Shown here: positions 8,310 to 16,085 of the stretch, one piece after another
Numbering within the stretch: position 1 is the first letter of the stretch
Layout: each line of letters starts with the position of its first letter
NCBI RefSeq assembly: GCF_001905825.1
Contig: NZ_LIVV01000005.1
Coordinates: 326,594-390,593, forward strand
DNA: 64,000 nt
Direction: 5' to 3'
Source: Streptomyces sp. CB02009
Lineage (GTDB): Bacteria > Actinomycetota > Actinomycetes > Streptomycetales > Streptomycetaceae
Made by a program: the position numbers and the translations under genes
Notes under the pieces: generated by a model
Told to the model about the DNA's origin: nothing
What the model saw: the letters and a program-made list of their open reading frames with translations, nothing else
The model's database searches: none

Positions 8310-9428
8310 GTGGCAGCACACCGAAAACCCAGGCAGTCCCCCCTCGGTGGCCAGGCCGGCCGCACCGCCGCCACCCTCGCCCTCGCCTCCGCCGCGACCG
8401 CGACCCTCTTCGAGGGATCCGGGCACGCCGAGCCCCGCCCCACCACCGCACAGGTCAAGGAGAAGGTGGACCGGCTGTACGAGGAGGCCGAGGTCGCGAC
8501 CGAGCGGTACAACGGGGCGAAGGAGAAGGCCGACGAGGCCCGCACCGCGTTCGAGCGGCTGCGCGACGAGGCCGCCCGCAGGACCCAGCGCCTCAACACC
8601 GCGCGGGACGGGCTCGGGGCCATGGCCGCCGCCCAGTACCGGTCCGGGGGACTCGACCCCGCCGTCCAGCTCGCCCTCACCTCGAACCCCGACCAGTACC
8701 TGGAGCGGGCCGCGCTCGCCGAGCGGGCCGGGGAGCGGCAGGCGGCCGCCGTCAGCGCCGTGCGCCGCGAGCTCGCCGCCGTCCGGCAGCTGCGCGCCGA
8801 GTCGACGGGGCGCCTGGACACACTGCGCGGGCACGAGACGGAGCTGCGGCGGCAGAAGGCCGCGGTCCTCGGCAAGCTCCAGGCGGCACGGACCGTGCTC
8901 GCCCGGCTGACCGCGGAGGAACGCGCCCGGTACGAGGCCGCGGAGGCGGGCCGCGACGGCTCCGGCGCCTCCGCCGGGAACAGCGCCGCCGGCGGTACGG
9001 GCACGGCGACCGCCGCTCCCGCCACCGCGCGCGCCGACCGCTCCTCGGGCGGCGACCGCGCCCCGGTGACCGCGCCGAACGGCCGGGCCGCCGAGGCCGT
9101 CTCCTTCGCCCGCGCCCAGCTCGGCAAGCCGTACGTGTGGGGGGCGACGGGCCCCTCGGCGTTCGACTGCTCGGGCCTCACCCAGGCGGCCTGGCGCGCG
9201 GCCGGCGTCTCGCTGCCGCGCACCACGTACACCCAGATCAACGCGGGCCGGCGGGTCTCCCGGTCCCAGCTCGCTCCGGGCGACCTGGTCTTCTTCTACT
9301 CCGGGATCAGCCACGTCGGGCTGTACATCGGGGGCGGCCAGATGATCCACGCCCCCCGCCCCGGGGCCCCGGTCAGGGTCGCCCCCCTCGACGAGATGCC
9401 CTTCGCGGGAGCGACCCGGGTGGGCTGA
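8310..9428 (+). CDS. Secreted NlpC/P60 (C40) peptidoglycan hydrolase
   Basis: The 372-residue protein begins with a Tat/Sec-like signal (basic start, hydrophobic TAATLALASAATATL, likely cleavage after SGHA near residue 40). A long coiled-coil stalk follows (45-215), then an Ala/Gly/Thr linker, then the C40 peptidase domain (about 255-372). The catalytic Cys is in FDCSGL, the His in SHVGLYIG and the third polar residue near MIHAPRPG. This is the RipA-like layout in which a coiled coil holds the enzyme at the wall to cut stem peptides between D-Glu and diaminopimelate. The GTG at 8310 gives a complete signal peptide; a GAGG about 16 bases upstream is a weak ribosome site. The gene runs up to the stop of the opposing response regulator with no gap. 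Confidence 0.88.
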   Translation: MAAHRKPRQSPLGGQAGRTAATLALASAATATLFEGSGHAEPRPTTAQVKEKVDRLYEEAEVATERYNGAKEKADEARTAFERLRDEAARRTQRLNTARDGLGAMAAAQYRSGGLDPAVQLALTSNPDQYLERAALAERAGERQAAAVSAVRRELAAVRQLRAESTGRLDTLRGHETELRRQKAAVLGKLQAARTVLARLTAEERARYEAAEAGRDGSGASAGNSAAGGTGTATAAPATARADRSSGGDRAPVTAPNGRAAEAVSFARAQLGKPYVWGATGPSAFDCSGLTQAAWRAAGVSLPRTTYTQINAGRRVSRSQLAPGDLVFFYSGISHVGLYIGGGQMIHAPRPGAPVRVAPLDEMPFAGATRVG

Positions 9429-10142
9429 TCAGACCAGGCGGCGGGCGGTGGCCCAGCGGGTCAGTTCGTGGCGGTTGGACAGCTGGAGCTTGCGCAGCAC
9501 GGCGGAGACGTGCGACTCGACCGTCTTCACCGAGATGTAGAGCTGCTTGGCGATCTCCTTGTACGCGTACCCCCGGGCGATCAGCCGCAGCACCTCCCGC
9601 TCCCGCTGGGTCAGCCGGTCCATGTCCTCGTCCACCGGCGGCGCGTCCGTCGACGCGAAGGCGTCCAGGACGAATCCGGCGAGCCGGGGCGAGAAGACGG
9701 CGTCGCCCTCCTGGACCCGGAAGACCGAGTCGACCAGGTCGGTCCCGGTGATGGTCTTGGTGACATAGCCCCGGGCACCGCCCCGGATCACGCCGATGAC
9801 GTCCTCGGCCGCGTCCGAGACGGACAGGGCGAGGAAGCGCACCGGGTTCTCCGCCGCGCTCATCAGGCTCGCGCAGCGCCGCAGCACCTCGACGCCGCCG
9901 CCGCCCGGAAGGTGCACGTCGAGGAGGACGACCTCGGGGCGGGTCGCCGTGATGACGGTGACCGCCTGGTCGACGTCGGCGGCCTCGCCGACCACCTCGA
10001 CACCGGTGACGTCGGTGCGGCCGATCTCGGCCTGCACTCCCGTGCGGAACATCCGGTGGTCGTCGACGAGCACCACCCGCACCCGGCGCTCCGTGCCCGC
10101 CCCCGCCTCGGTTCCGGTCGCTTCTCCGGTCTCGTCGCTCAT
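9429..10142 (-). CDS. NarL/LuxR-family response regulator
   Basis: The 237-residue protein has a receiver domain (about 22-145; acidic pair VDDHRMF, phospho-acceptor Asp in LLDVHLPG, Lys in YVTKTI) and a C-terminal LuxR-type helix-turn-helix (about 170-232; LTQREREVLRLIARGYAYKEIAKQL). It is the output half of a two-component pair. Its ATG overlaps the TGA of the upstream histidine kinase (ATGA at 10139-10142), so the two are translationally coupled. A 20-residue acidic N-terminal extension precedes the receiver. It probably regulates the divergent PspC/LiaF-like gene 1.4 kb away, an inference from context. Confidence 0.92.
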   Translation of the reverse strand: MSDETGEATGTEAGAGTERRVRVVLVDDHRMFRTGVQAEIGRTDVTGVEVVGEAADVDQAVTVITATRPEVVLLDVHLPGGGGVEVLRRCASLMSAAENPVRFLALSVSDAAEDVIGVIRGGARGYVTKTITGTDLVDSVFRVQEGDAVFSPRLAGFVLDAFASTDAPPVDEDMDRLTQREREVLRLIARGYAYKEIAKQLYISVKTVESHVSAVLRKLQLSNRHELTRWATARRLV

Positions 10143-11401
10143 CCGTCCGCCCTCTCCATCTCAAGCTCCACTTCGGTGCCCCCGCCCGGCACGGACCGCA
10201 GCCGGGCCGTGCCGCCGTTGCGCTGCATCCGGCCGATGATCGATTCTCGTACGCCCATCCTGTCCTCGGGGACCGCGTCGAGGTCGAATCCCGGCCCCCG
10301 GTCCCGGACCGAGACGAACACCGTGCGGCCCTCGACCTCCGCGTACACCTGCACGGCTCCGCCCTCGCCACCGTACTTCGCGGCGTTGACCATCGCCTCG
10401 CGCGCGGCCTGCATCTGCGCGACCAGGCCCTCGTCGAGCGGGCAGTCGCCGACGACGACCACCTCGAGCGGGACGCCGTGCTTGTCCTCGATCTCGGCCG
10501 CCGCCTTCTTCACCGCCTCGGCGAGCGTCTCGGGCTCCTCGTCCCGTCCTGTGCCCTCGGGCTTGTACAGCCAGTTCCGCAGCTCGCGCTCCTGGGCGCG
10601 GGCGAGCCGGCGGACCTCGCCCGCGTCCTCGGCGTTGCGCTGGATCAGGGTGAGGGTGTGCAGCACCGAGTCGTGGACGTGGGCCGCGACCTCGGCGCGC
10701 TCCTGGGCGCGGATGCGCATGGTCCGCTCCTCGGTGAGGTCCTGCGACATCCGGACCAGCCAGGGGCCGGAGAGCAGGGCTATGCCGGTGAGCACGGCGA
10801 CGGCGGCGGTGAGGGCCGTGCCGAGCTGGGCGACCGAGCCGCGGACCACCACGAAGACCGCGAGGCCGGCGCCGACGAGGGCGACGCCGACGAGACCGCG
10901 GGCGAGCTGGAGGGCGCGCGTGCGGCGGCCGGGATCGGTCCAGCTGGCCCGGCGGGCGTTGTCCGCCTGGCGCCAGACCAGGGCGACGCCGACGCCGACG
11001 AGGAGCAGGGGCCAGACGTACCGGCCGGACTCGCCGTCGACGCTGATGTTCCCGATGAGGAGCGCGGCGCCGATCGCCAGCACGACGAGGGCGAAGACCT
11101 GTCCCCGGTCGGGCTTGCGGAGTCTTCGGCGGCCGTCGGGGGTGGTCTCGAAGACGGGGCGCGGGGCGGTCCTCCCGCCGACGCCGAGCGGGACGACGAT
11201 CCAGAAGGCCGCGTAGATCAGGAGTCCGAGGCCGTCCAGGAAGCACATGACCACGAAGGCCATGCGGACCCAGACCACCGGCAGCCCGAGGTGGCCCGCG
11301 AGGCCGCGCGCGACACCGCCGAGCCATCGCCCGTCGGCGCTCCGGTAGAGCCTGCGCACGGGCGGTTCGTCGGTGTCGGTGACACGAGCGGCTGCGGACA
11401 T
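10139..11401 (-). CDS. Histidine kinase with N-terminal PspC domain
   Basis: This 420-residue sensor starts with a PspC domain (about 16-78; RLYRSADGRWLGGVARGLAGHLG followed by a membrane helix). Four further membrane segments follow to about residue 215, then a HisKA_3 dimerisation helix with the phospho-acceptor His in AAHVHDSVLHT and a HATPase domain (NAAKYGGEGG, DRGPGFDL, GMGV-like DRMGVRES, GGGTEVELEM). There is no extracytoplasmic sensor loop of note, so like LiaS-type kinases it probably senses within the membrane, perhaps through a partner. The ATG at 11401 is chosen because the reading frame above it is the antisense of the divergent gene. Its stop overlaps the response-regulator start by 4 bases. 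Confidence 0.9.
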   Translation of the reverse strand: MSAAARVTDTDEPPVRRLYRSADGRWLGGVARGLAGHLGLPVVWVRMAFVVMCFLDGLGLLIYAAFWIVVPLGVGGRTAPRPVFETTPDGRRRLRKPDRGQVFALVVLAIGAALLIGNISVDGESGRYVWPLLLVGVGVALVWRQADNARRASWTDPGRRTRALQLARGLVGVALVGAGLAVFVVVRGSVAQLGTALTAAVAVLTGIALLSGPWLVRMSQDLTEERTMRIRAQERAEVAAHVHDSVLHTLTLIQRNAEDAGEVRRLARAQERELRNWLYKPEGTGRDEEPETLAEAVKKAAAEIEDKHGVPLEVVVVGDCPLDEGLVAQMQAAREAMVNAAKYGGEGGAVQVYAEVEGRTVFVSVRDRGPGFDLDAVPEDRMGVRESIIGRMQRNGGTARLRSVPGGGTEVELEMERADG

Positions 11402-11557
11402 GCACCGATCGTCACACGTTCGGCCCGCCCTGGACATCAGGGTCGGCCCTGAGATCGCCCCCGGTACGGCCTCGGGGGCGGTGCGGCACCGAATATCAGG
11501 GTCGGGCCAGGGTCGGCACCGGTGCCGCTGGGCGTCACGGGCCGTCACCATGGACGC

Positions 11558-12901
11558 ATGACGAGTTCGATGCCTTCGCAGCACGAGGCCCCGCCGCCGG
11601 CGGAGGCCGTCTCCGCCCGTCCGCTGCGGCGCTCGCGCGGCGGCAAGGTCGTGGGCGGTGTCTGCGGTGGCCTCGGCCGGTACTTCGACCTGGACCCGGT
11701 GATCTTCCGGGTGGTGGTCGGTGTGCTCGCGGTGCCGGGCGGTCTCGGTCTGATCTTCTACGGCTTCGCGTGGCTGCTGATCCCGGCCGAGGGCGAGGAC
11801 GAGAACGAGGGGCGCAGGCTGCTGACCGGCCGCGTGTCCGGCGGCACGCTGGCCGCCGTGCTCATGGCGCTGGTGGGCTGCGGGGTCTTCCTGTCGATGC
11901 TGCACAGCGGGTCGATGCTGGGCTCGGCCCTGCTGGTGGCGTTCGCGCTGTCGTCTGCGGCGGTCTGGTCGCGCCACCGGCAGGCCGGCGCGGTGGAGGC
12001 GGAGGGGCGGGCGGACGCGGCGACGGCCTCCCGGCCGGTCGCCGAGGCCCCGCCCGAGACCAAGGCCCCGCCGCTCGCCGAGTTCCCCTCGTGGTGGCGG
12101 GACCCGATCGTCAAGGACGGCTCGACGGGCAAGGTGGCCGTCGGCTACCTGTGGGGTCCGCAGGGCATCGTGGACCAGGACGGCCTGGTGGACGGCGAGG
12201 TCCCGAAGCCGGGAGCCCGGTGGAAGGCCGGCTCCGCTCCCGGGCGCCCGAAGCCCTCGATCCGGCGGAGCCCGCTCTCCATCGGCGGTCTCGTCTATCT
12301 GCTCGCCATGGCCGCGGCGGTGATCGGCACCTCCCTCACCTGGGAGAGCGAGCCGCTGGGCACGAGCCTGCAGACCGGTCTGGTCGCCGCGCTCGCGGTG
12401 TTCGGCCTCGGTCTGGTCGTCAGCAGCTTCCTCGGCAGGACCGGGTTCGGCACGGTCTTCCTCACCGTGGTCACGGCGGGCCTGCTCTCCCTGACGACGG
12501 CGGTGCCCGGGCAGATCACCACGGAGTGGATCCGCGAGACGTGGAAGCCGGCGTCGGTCTCCGCCGTGCAGCCGCGCTACGAGCTGGGGACCGGGGTCGG
12601 CACGCTCGACCTGTCGGCGCTCGCGGTCCCGGCGGGCACGACCGTGTCGTCGTCGATCGAGGTCGGCGCGGGGCAGCTCAGGGTGATCGTCCCGAAGAAC
12701 GCGGTCGTGAAGGTCCACGCGCAGGTGGGACTCGGCGACCTGCAGCTGCCGGGCGAGCCGGCGGACGACATCGACGTCGCGCCGGACCGCGACGTGACCC
12801 GGACGTTGGCCCCGCCGGCCGGGACCGCCCCGGCGGGCACCCTCGACCTCTCTCTCAAGGTCAGCATCGGACAGGTGGAGGTCACCCGTGCTGCTTCATG
12901 A
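11558..12901 (+). CDS. PspC protein with LiaF-like C-terminal domain
   Basis: The 447-residue protein has an N-terminal PspC domain (about 22-75; RSRGGKVVGGVCGGLGRYF then a membrane helix) and more membrane helices near 85-130 and 245-315. The C-terminal beta-rich part (about 340-447; YELGTGVGTLDLSAL, GAGQLRVIVP, GLGDLQLP) resembles the LiaF cell-wall-active antibiotic response domain. LiaF proteins restrain a neighbouring LiaS-type kinase, and here a PspC-containing kinase is transcribed divergently 156 bases away, so a Lia-like membrane-stress circuit is likely. The ATG at 11558 matches the domain start; a start at 11522 is possible but has no ribosome site. The LiaF match is a pattern judgement. 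Confidence 0.85.
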   Translation: MTSSMPSQHEAPPPAEAVSARPLRRSRGGKVVGGVCGGLGRYFDLDPVIFRVVVGVLAVPGGLGLIFYGFAWLLIPAEGEDENEGRRLLTGRVSGGTLAAVLMALVGCGVFLSMLHSGSMLGSALLVAFALSSAAVWSRHRQAGAVEAEGRADAATASRPVAEAPPETKAPPLAEFPSWWRDPIVKDGSTGKVAVGYLWGPQGIVDQDGLVDGEVPKPGARWKAGSAPGRPKPSIRRSPLSIGGLVYLLAMAAAVIGTSLTWESEPLGTSLQTGLVAALAVFGLGLVVSSFLGRTGFGTVFLTVVTAGLLSLTTAVPGQITTEWIRETWKPASVSAVQPRYELGTGVGTLDLSALAVPAGTTVSSSIEVGAGQLRVIVPKNAVVKVHAQVGLGDLQLPGEPADDIDVAPDRDVTRTLAPPAGTAPAGTLDLSLKVSIGQVEVTRAAS

Positions 12902-13148
12902 GTTCCGCCCCGGCAGGATGATCGCCGGCCTCACCGCCCTCGCCCTGGCCGGGCTCTACGCGGGCGACGCCACCGGGGCCTGGACGACCCCGTGGTACGT
13001 CGTGTTCCCGGTCCTCTTCGGCGGGCTGGGCACGGCCGGGCTGGTGACCTGGATCGTCTACCGGGTGCGGCGCCGTTCGGCGAGGAGCCGGTCGAGCGAC
13101 AGCACCGACGCCCCGGCCAGCACCAGCGGCAGCCAGGCCATCAGATAG
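12888..13148 (+). CDS. Small membrane protein coupled to the PspC gene
   Basis: An 86-residue protein starts at a GTG (12888) lying 14 bases inside the end of the PspC/LiaF-like gene, so it is probably translationally coupled to it. It has two membrane helices (about 10-28 and 37-58) and a basic, Ser-rich tail. No family is recognised. Its last 91 bases overlap, tail to tail, the end of the opposing DoxX gene; the tail (RRRSARSRSSDS) is low complexity, so the true conserved part may be only the first 60 residues. Confidence 0.68.
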   Translation: MLLHEFRPGRMIAGLTALALAGLYAGDATGAWTTPWYVVFPVLFGGLGTAGLVTWIVYRVRRRSARSRSSDSTDAPASTSGSQAIR

Positions 13149-13657
13149 GCGAGGTCGTTGCCGAGGTAGTACGGGTTCACCTGCCAGCTCACGGTCAGCC
13201 AGAGACTCAGGGAGATGAGGGCGCCGCCGAGCGCCGCCACGCGGGCGAAGAGGCCCACCAGGGTCCCGATGCCGACGGCGAGCTCCCCGAGGGCGATGGC
13301 GTAGCCGAACCCGGCCGGGTTCTTCAGGGCGAGGTCGACCAGGGCGGGGACGGCCGAGCTGTCGCGGACGCCGGTCATCATTTCGCCGATGGAGCCCGTG
13401 CCGGAGTCGGCGAAGAAGGCCGAGTCGGTGAGCTTGTCGAACGCGGCGTAGACGAAGGTGACGCCGAGGAAGATCCGGAGCGGAAGGAGGGCGTAGCGGG
13501 AGCCGAGCGCCTTCCACCGGTCGAGCGCGCCGGCGGCGCCGCCCCGGCCCGCGCCGCGCGGGTCGGCCGCGTCCCGGGTGCCGTCGGGGCCGCTCGTCCC
13601 GCCCGCGCCACCGGTCCCGCCGGCCGCGCCGTCCGCCCGGTCCGCGTGTCCCGTCAT
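13058..13657 (-). CDS. DoxX-family membrane protein
   Basis: This 199-residue protein has a 50-residue disordered Gly/Ala/Asp N-terminus and then four membrane helices typical of the DoxX/SURF4 fold: RIFLGVTFVYAAFDKL (about 62-78), an amphipathic stretch, GYAIALGELAVGIGTLVGLFAR (about 118-140), AALGGALISLSLWLTVSW and YLMAWLPLVLAGASVL. DoxX proteins are quinone- or thiol-redox-related membrane proteins whose exact chemistry is not settled. A strong ribosome site (GAGGAGAGG) lies ahead of the ATG at 13657. Its 3' end overlaps the small PspC-coupled gene by 91 bases. Confidence 0.83.
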   Translation of the reverse strand: MTGHADRADGAAGGTGGAGGTSGPDGTRDAADPRGAGRGGAAGALDRWKALGSRYALLPLRIFLGVTFVYAAFDKLTDSAFFADSGTGSIGEMMTGVRDSSAVPALVDLALKNPAGFGYAIALGELAVGIGTLVGLFARVAALGGALISLSLWLTVSWQVNPYYLGNDLAYLMAWLPLVLAGASVLSLDRLLAERRRTR

Positions 13658-13750
13658 CGTCGGCCACCTCTCCTCGCCCCGTACGACTCTTCGCGGAACG
13701 ATTCTCCTCGCCCGGCCCGCGAAGGGATACGGGAAGGAGGGCCGGAGGGA

Positions 13751-14992
13751 TCAATCCACGACGTCGATCGCGACCCGGTTGGTCTCGACGCCCGCCGCGG
13801 TCACGACCGAGACCTCCACCCGGCCCGGTTCCACGTCCACCGGGAGGGGGACGGTCAGGGCGGCGTCGGTGGGGTTGGCGAAGCCGCCCGGGACCGGGAC
13901 CAGCGGCACATGGGCGTGGACCGCGCCGATACGGACGACCAGACGGGTCAGCGGGTCGGGTGCACCGGCCCCGGGCGGGACGAAACCGCAGCCGCGGATC
14001 TCGATGTCGTCCCCCGTGCGGATCGGGGCGTCGAGGTCCCCGGCCTCCCGTGACCTGACCACGGAGTGGATCGTGGGGCGGACTCCCTCGGTGCACTTCG
14101 CGGCGAGGTGCCAGACGGCGGAGACGCCGACGAGGAGCACCAGGGACCAGGGCACCGCCGGGAGCCCGGCCGGGTCGTGGGCGAGGGCGACGGCCGTCAG
14201 GACCAGCGCGGACCCGGCGACCAGGACGTACTGGACGTCGGCGAGCGCGGCCCGGCCGCTGTCGTCGCAGAGCAGGTCGGCGGCGCGCGGCCGGTCGGCG
14301 CGGACCTTCTGGAGCCGGCGGGACGCGATCCCCGCCGCGACGACGAACCGGGCGGTCACGGTGACGGCCGACACCAGGGCGAGCACGGTCAGCAGCCCGG
14401 CGCCCCGGGCGAGGCCGAAGGCGGGCGCGCCCGGTGACTGGAAGGCCAGGAGGACCAGGGCGTAGCCGAGGAGGAGGAGCCAGGCGGCGGCGACGGCGCG
14501 GGAGGTGGAGAGCCGGTTGTCCTCGCCGATCAGCGGGGCGAGCAGTCCGCCCCGGGAGCGGTGGGCGTGGGCGGCCGCGCTGAGCAGGACGGCGAGGACC
14601 ACGGCGGTGCAGAGGCCGGCCGTCCGGGCGACGGTCCAGCCGTCGCCGACGGCGGTGAGGGCCTGGCCCAGGAGCAGGAGGACGACGGCGCCCCAGACCG
14701 CGGCGAGGCCCCCGCGCCGTACCCGGTCGAACCACGCCACGCCGGCCTCCCGGCCGTGCGCGGCCACCGCACGGGCGGACTGGGCGAGCTCGTCGGACAC
14801 CCATTGGCGGGCGGCGACCGGGGAGTGGGCGACGGCCGCGGGGACGCCGTGCCCGGCGGCGAGTTCGTCGCGCCGGGCGAGGAAGGCGGCGACGGCACGC
14901 CGGTGGCCGGTCCGTCCGCAGTGGGCGCAGCCCGCGCAGGCCGTCGCGTGCTCGCCGTGCTGTCTCGCCTCTTGAACCGCCACGGTGCTCAC
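13751..14992 (-). CDS. Multi-pass membrane protein with Cys-rich N-terminus
   Basis: The 413-residue protein is not one I can name. Residues 18-32 hold a CAGCAHCGRTGH cluster that could bind a metal. About six membrane helices follow (near 95-115, 122-142, 170-190, 203-222, 255-272 and 282-300). The last 95 residues are soluble, beta-rich and Val-rich (GDDIEIRGCGFVPPG, then VSVVTAAGVETNRVAIDVV), reminiscent of an IPT/TIG immunoglobulin-like domain, which is only an impression. The ATG at 14992 starts a clean N-terminus. It lies 93 bases upstream of doxX on the same strand, so an operon is possible. Confidence 0.72.
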   Translation of the reverse strand: MSTVAVQEARQHGEHATACAGCAHCGRTGHRRAVAAFLARRDELAAGHGVPAAVAHSPVAARQWVSDELAQSARAVAAHGREAGVAWFDRVRRGGLAAVWGAVVLLLLGQALTAVGDGWTVARTAGLCTAVVLAVLLSAAAHAHRSRGGLLAPLIGEDNRLSTSRAVAAAWLLLLGYALVLLAFQSPGAPAFGLARGAGLLTVLALVSAVTVTARFVVAAGIASRRLQKVRADRPRAADLLCDDSGRAALADVQYVLVAGSALVLTAVALAHDPAGLPAVPWSLVLLVGVSAVWHLAAKCTEGVRPTIHSVVRSREAGDLDAPIRTGDDIEIRGCGFVPPGAGAPDPLTRLVVRIGAVHAHVPLVPVPGGFANPTDAALTVPLPVDVEPGRVEVSVVTAAGVETNRVAIDVVD

Positions 14993-15159
14993 TTCCCGAG
15001 CTCACTTCACGACACGTACCGGTGCGCCCCGGAGAGTCAACCAGCCTTTGTTTCCTGGGAATTGTGTCGTACCGACGGCTCCCGCGCTGCCGCGTGCGCC
15101 CCGCCGGAGGGTGATTGCCGTGCCGTCGCATTGACGTACAGAAGGGTGAGGCGATGGTG

Positions 15160-15948
15160 TTACGACAGGAGTTCGGGCTCCGTGCGGCTGATCCTGCGCC
15201 AGAGCGGCTGGTAGTTGATCCAGGCGACGAGGTCGCTGCCGAGCTGCTCGCGGGTCGCGACGGCCTCGCGGTGGTCGATCAGGACCGGTTTCCCGGCCGC
15301 CCGCGCGGCCAGCTGCACCTGGGCGCAGCGCTCCAGGGCGATGAACCACCAGGCGGCCGCGTCGACGGAGGCGCCGACGGTGAGCAGCCCGTGGTTGCGG
15401 AGCACGATCGCCTTGAACGGGCCGAGCGCGAGGGCGATCCGGCGCCCCTCCTCCGGGTCCACGGTGACGCCGGTGTAGGCGTCGTAGAGGGCGTGGTCCT
15501 GGTAGAAGGCGCAGGCCTCCTGGGTGATCGGGTCGAGGAGTTCGCCGAGCGAGGCGAGGGCCCGGCCGTGGAGGGAGTGGGTGTGGGCGACGGCCACGGC
15601 GTCGGGACGGGCCCGGTGGACCTGGGCGTGGACGGTGAACGCGGCCTGGTTGACGTGCTGCCCGCCCCGGACGACCTGCCCGTCGCCGTTGACCAGGACG
15701 AGGTCGCTCGCGGAGATCTCCTCGAACGGCGCCCCGAAGGGGTTCACCCAGTAGCAGTCGGGGAGTTCGGGGTCGCGGGCGCTGATGTGGCCCGAGACGC
15801 CCTCCTCGTAGCCCAACCGCCCGAAGACCCGGAGCGCGCCGGCGAGCCGCTGTTTGCGGTGGACGCGCTCCTCCTCGGCCGTCGCGTGGACGGGCGGCAT
15901 GGCGAAGTGGAGCCGGTCGACGGGAACGGGGTCGGGTATCACGCTCAT
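15160..15948 (-). CDS. Class II aldolase/adducin family protein
   Basis: The 262-residue protein is a single aldolase/adducin domain. Visible family features are GHISARDP near 55 (substrate phosphate or carboxylate loop), zinc-binding His residues in VAHTHSLHGRAL near 120-128, and a third His in LRNHGLLTVG near 190. The usual members (L-fuculose-phosphate or ribulose-phosphate aldolase/epimerase) are about 215-230 residues; this one has extra residues at both ends and belongs to the group annotated only as class II aldolase/adducin. The substrate cannot be assigned. No good ribosome site precedes the ATG at 15948. It is downstream of guaA on the same strand but separated from it by a strong terminator. 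Confidence 0.85.
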   Translation of the reverse strand: MSVIPDPVPVDRLHFAMPPVHATAEEERVHRKQRLAGALRVFGRLGYEEGVSGHISARDPELPDCYWVNPFGAPFEEISASDLVLVNGDGQVVRGGQHVNQAAFTVHAQVHRARPDAVAVAHTHSLHGRALASLGELLDPITQEACAFYQDHALYDAYTGVTVDPEEGRRIALALGPFKAIVLRNHGLLTVGASVDAAAWWFIALERCAQVQLAARAAGKPVLIDHREAVATREQLGSDLVAWINYQPLWRRISRTEPELLS

Positions 15949-16030
15949 GCGCCGGAAGGTAATGCCCGGCCGGTCAAGTCACCAGAGTCCGGACGCCATG
16001 GAAAGACGCCCTCCCGAGGGGCGGACACAG

Positions 16031-16068
16031 CGAAGCCGCCGCCCCCGGGTGGCGGGGCGGCGGCTTCG
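16031..16068 (-). terminator. Terminator after guaA
   Basis: A 15-bp perfect stem (CGAAGCCGCCGCCCC at 16031-16045 with 16054-16068) closes an 8-base loop, 18 bases past the guaA stop codon. Confidence 0.86.
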
Positions 16069-16085
16069 GACGTCTGCGGGAGGGA

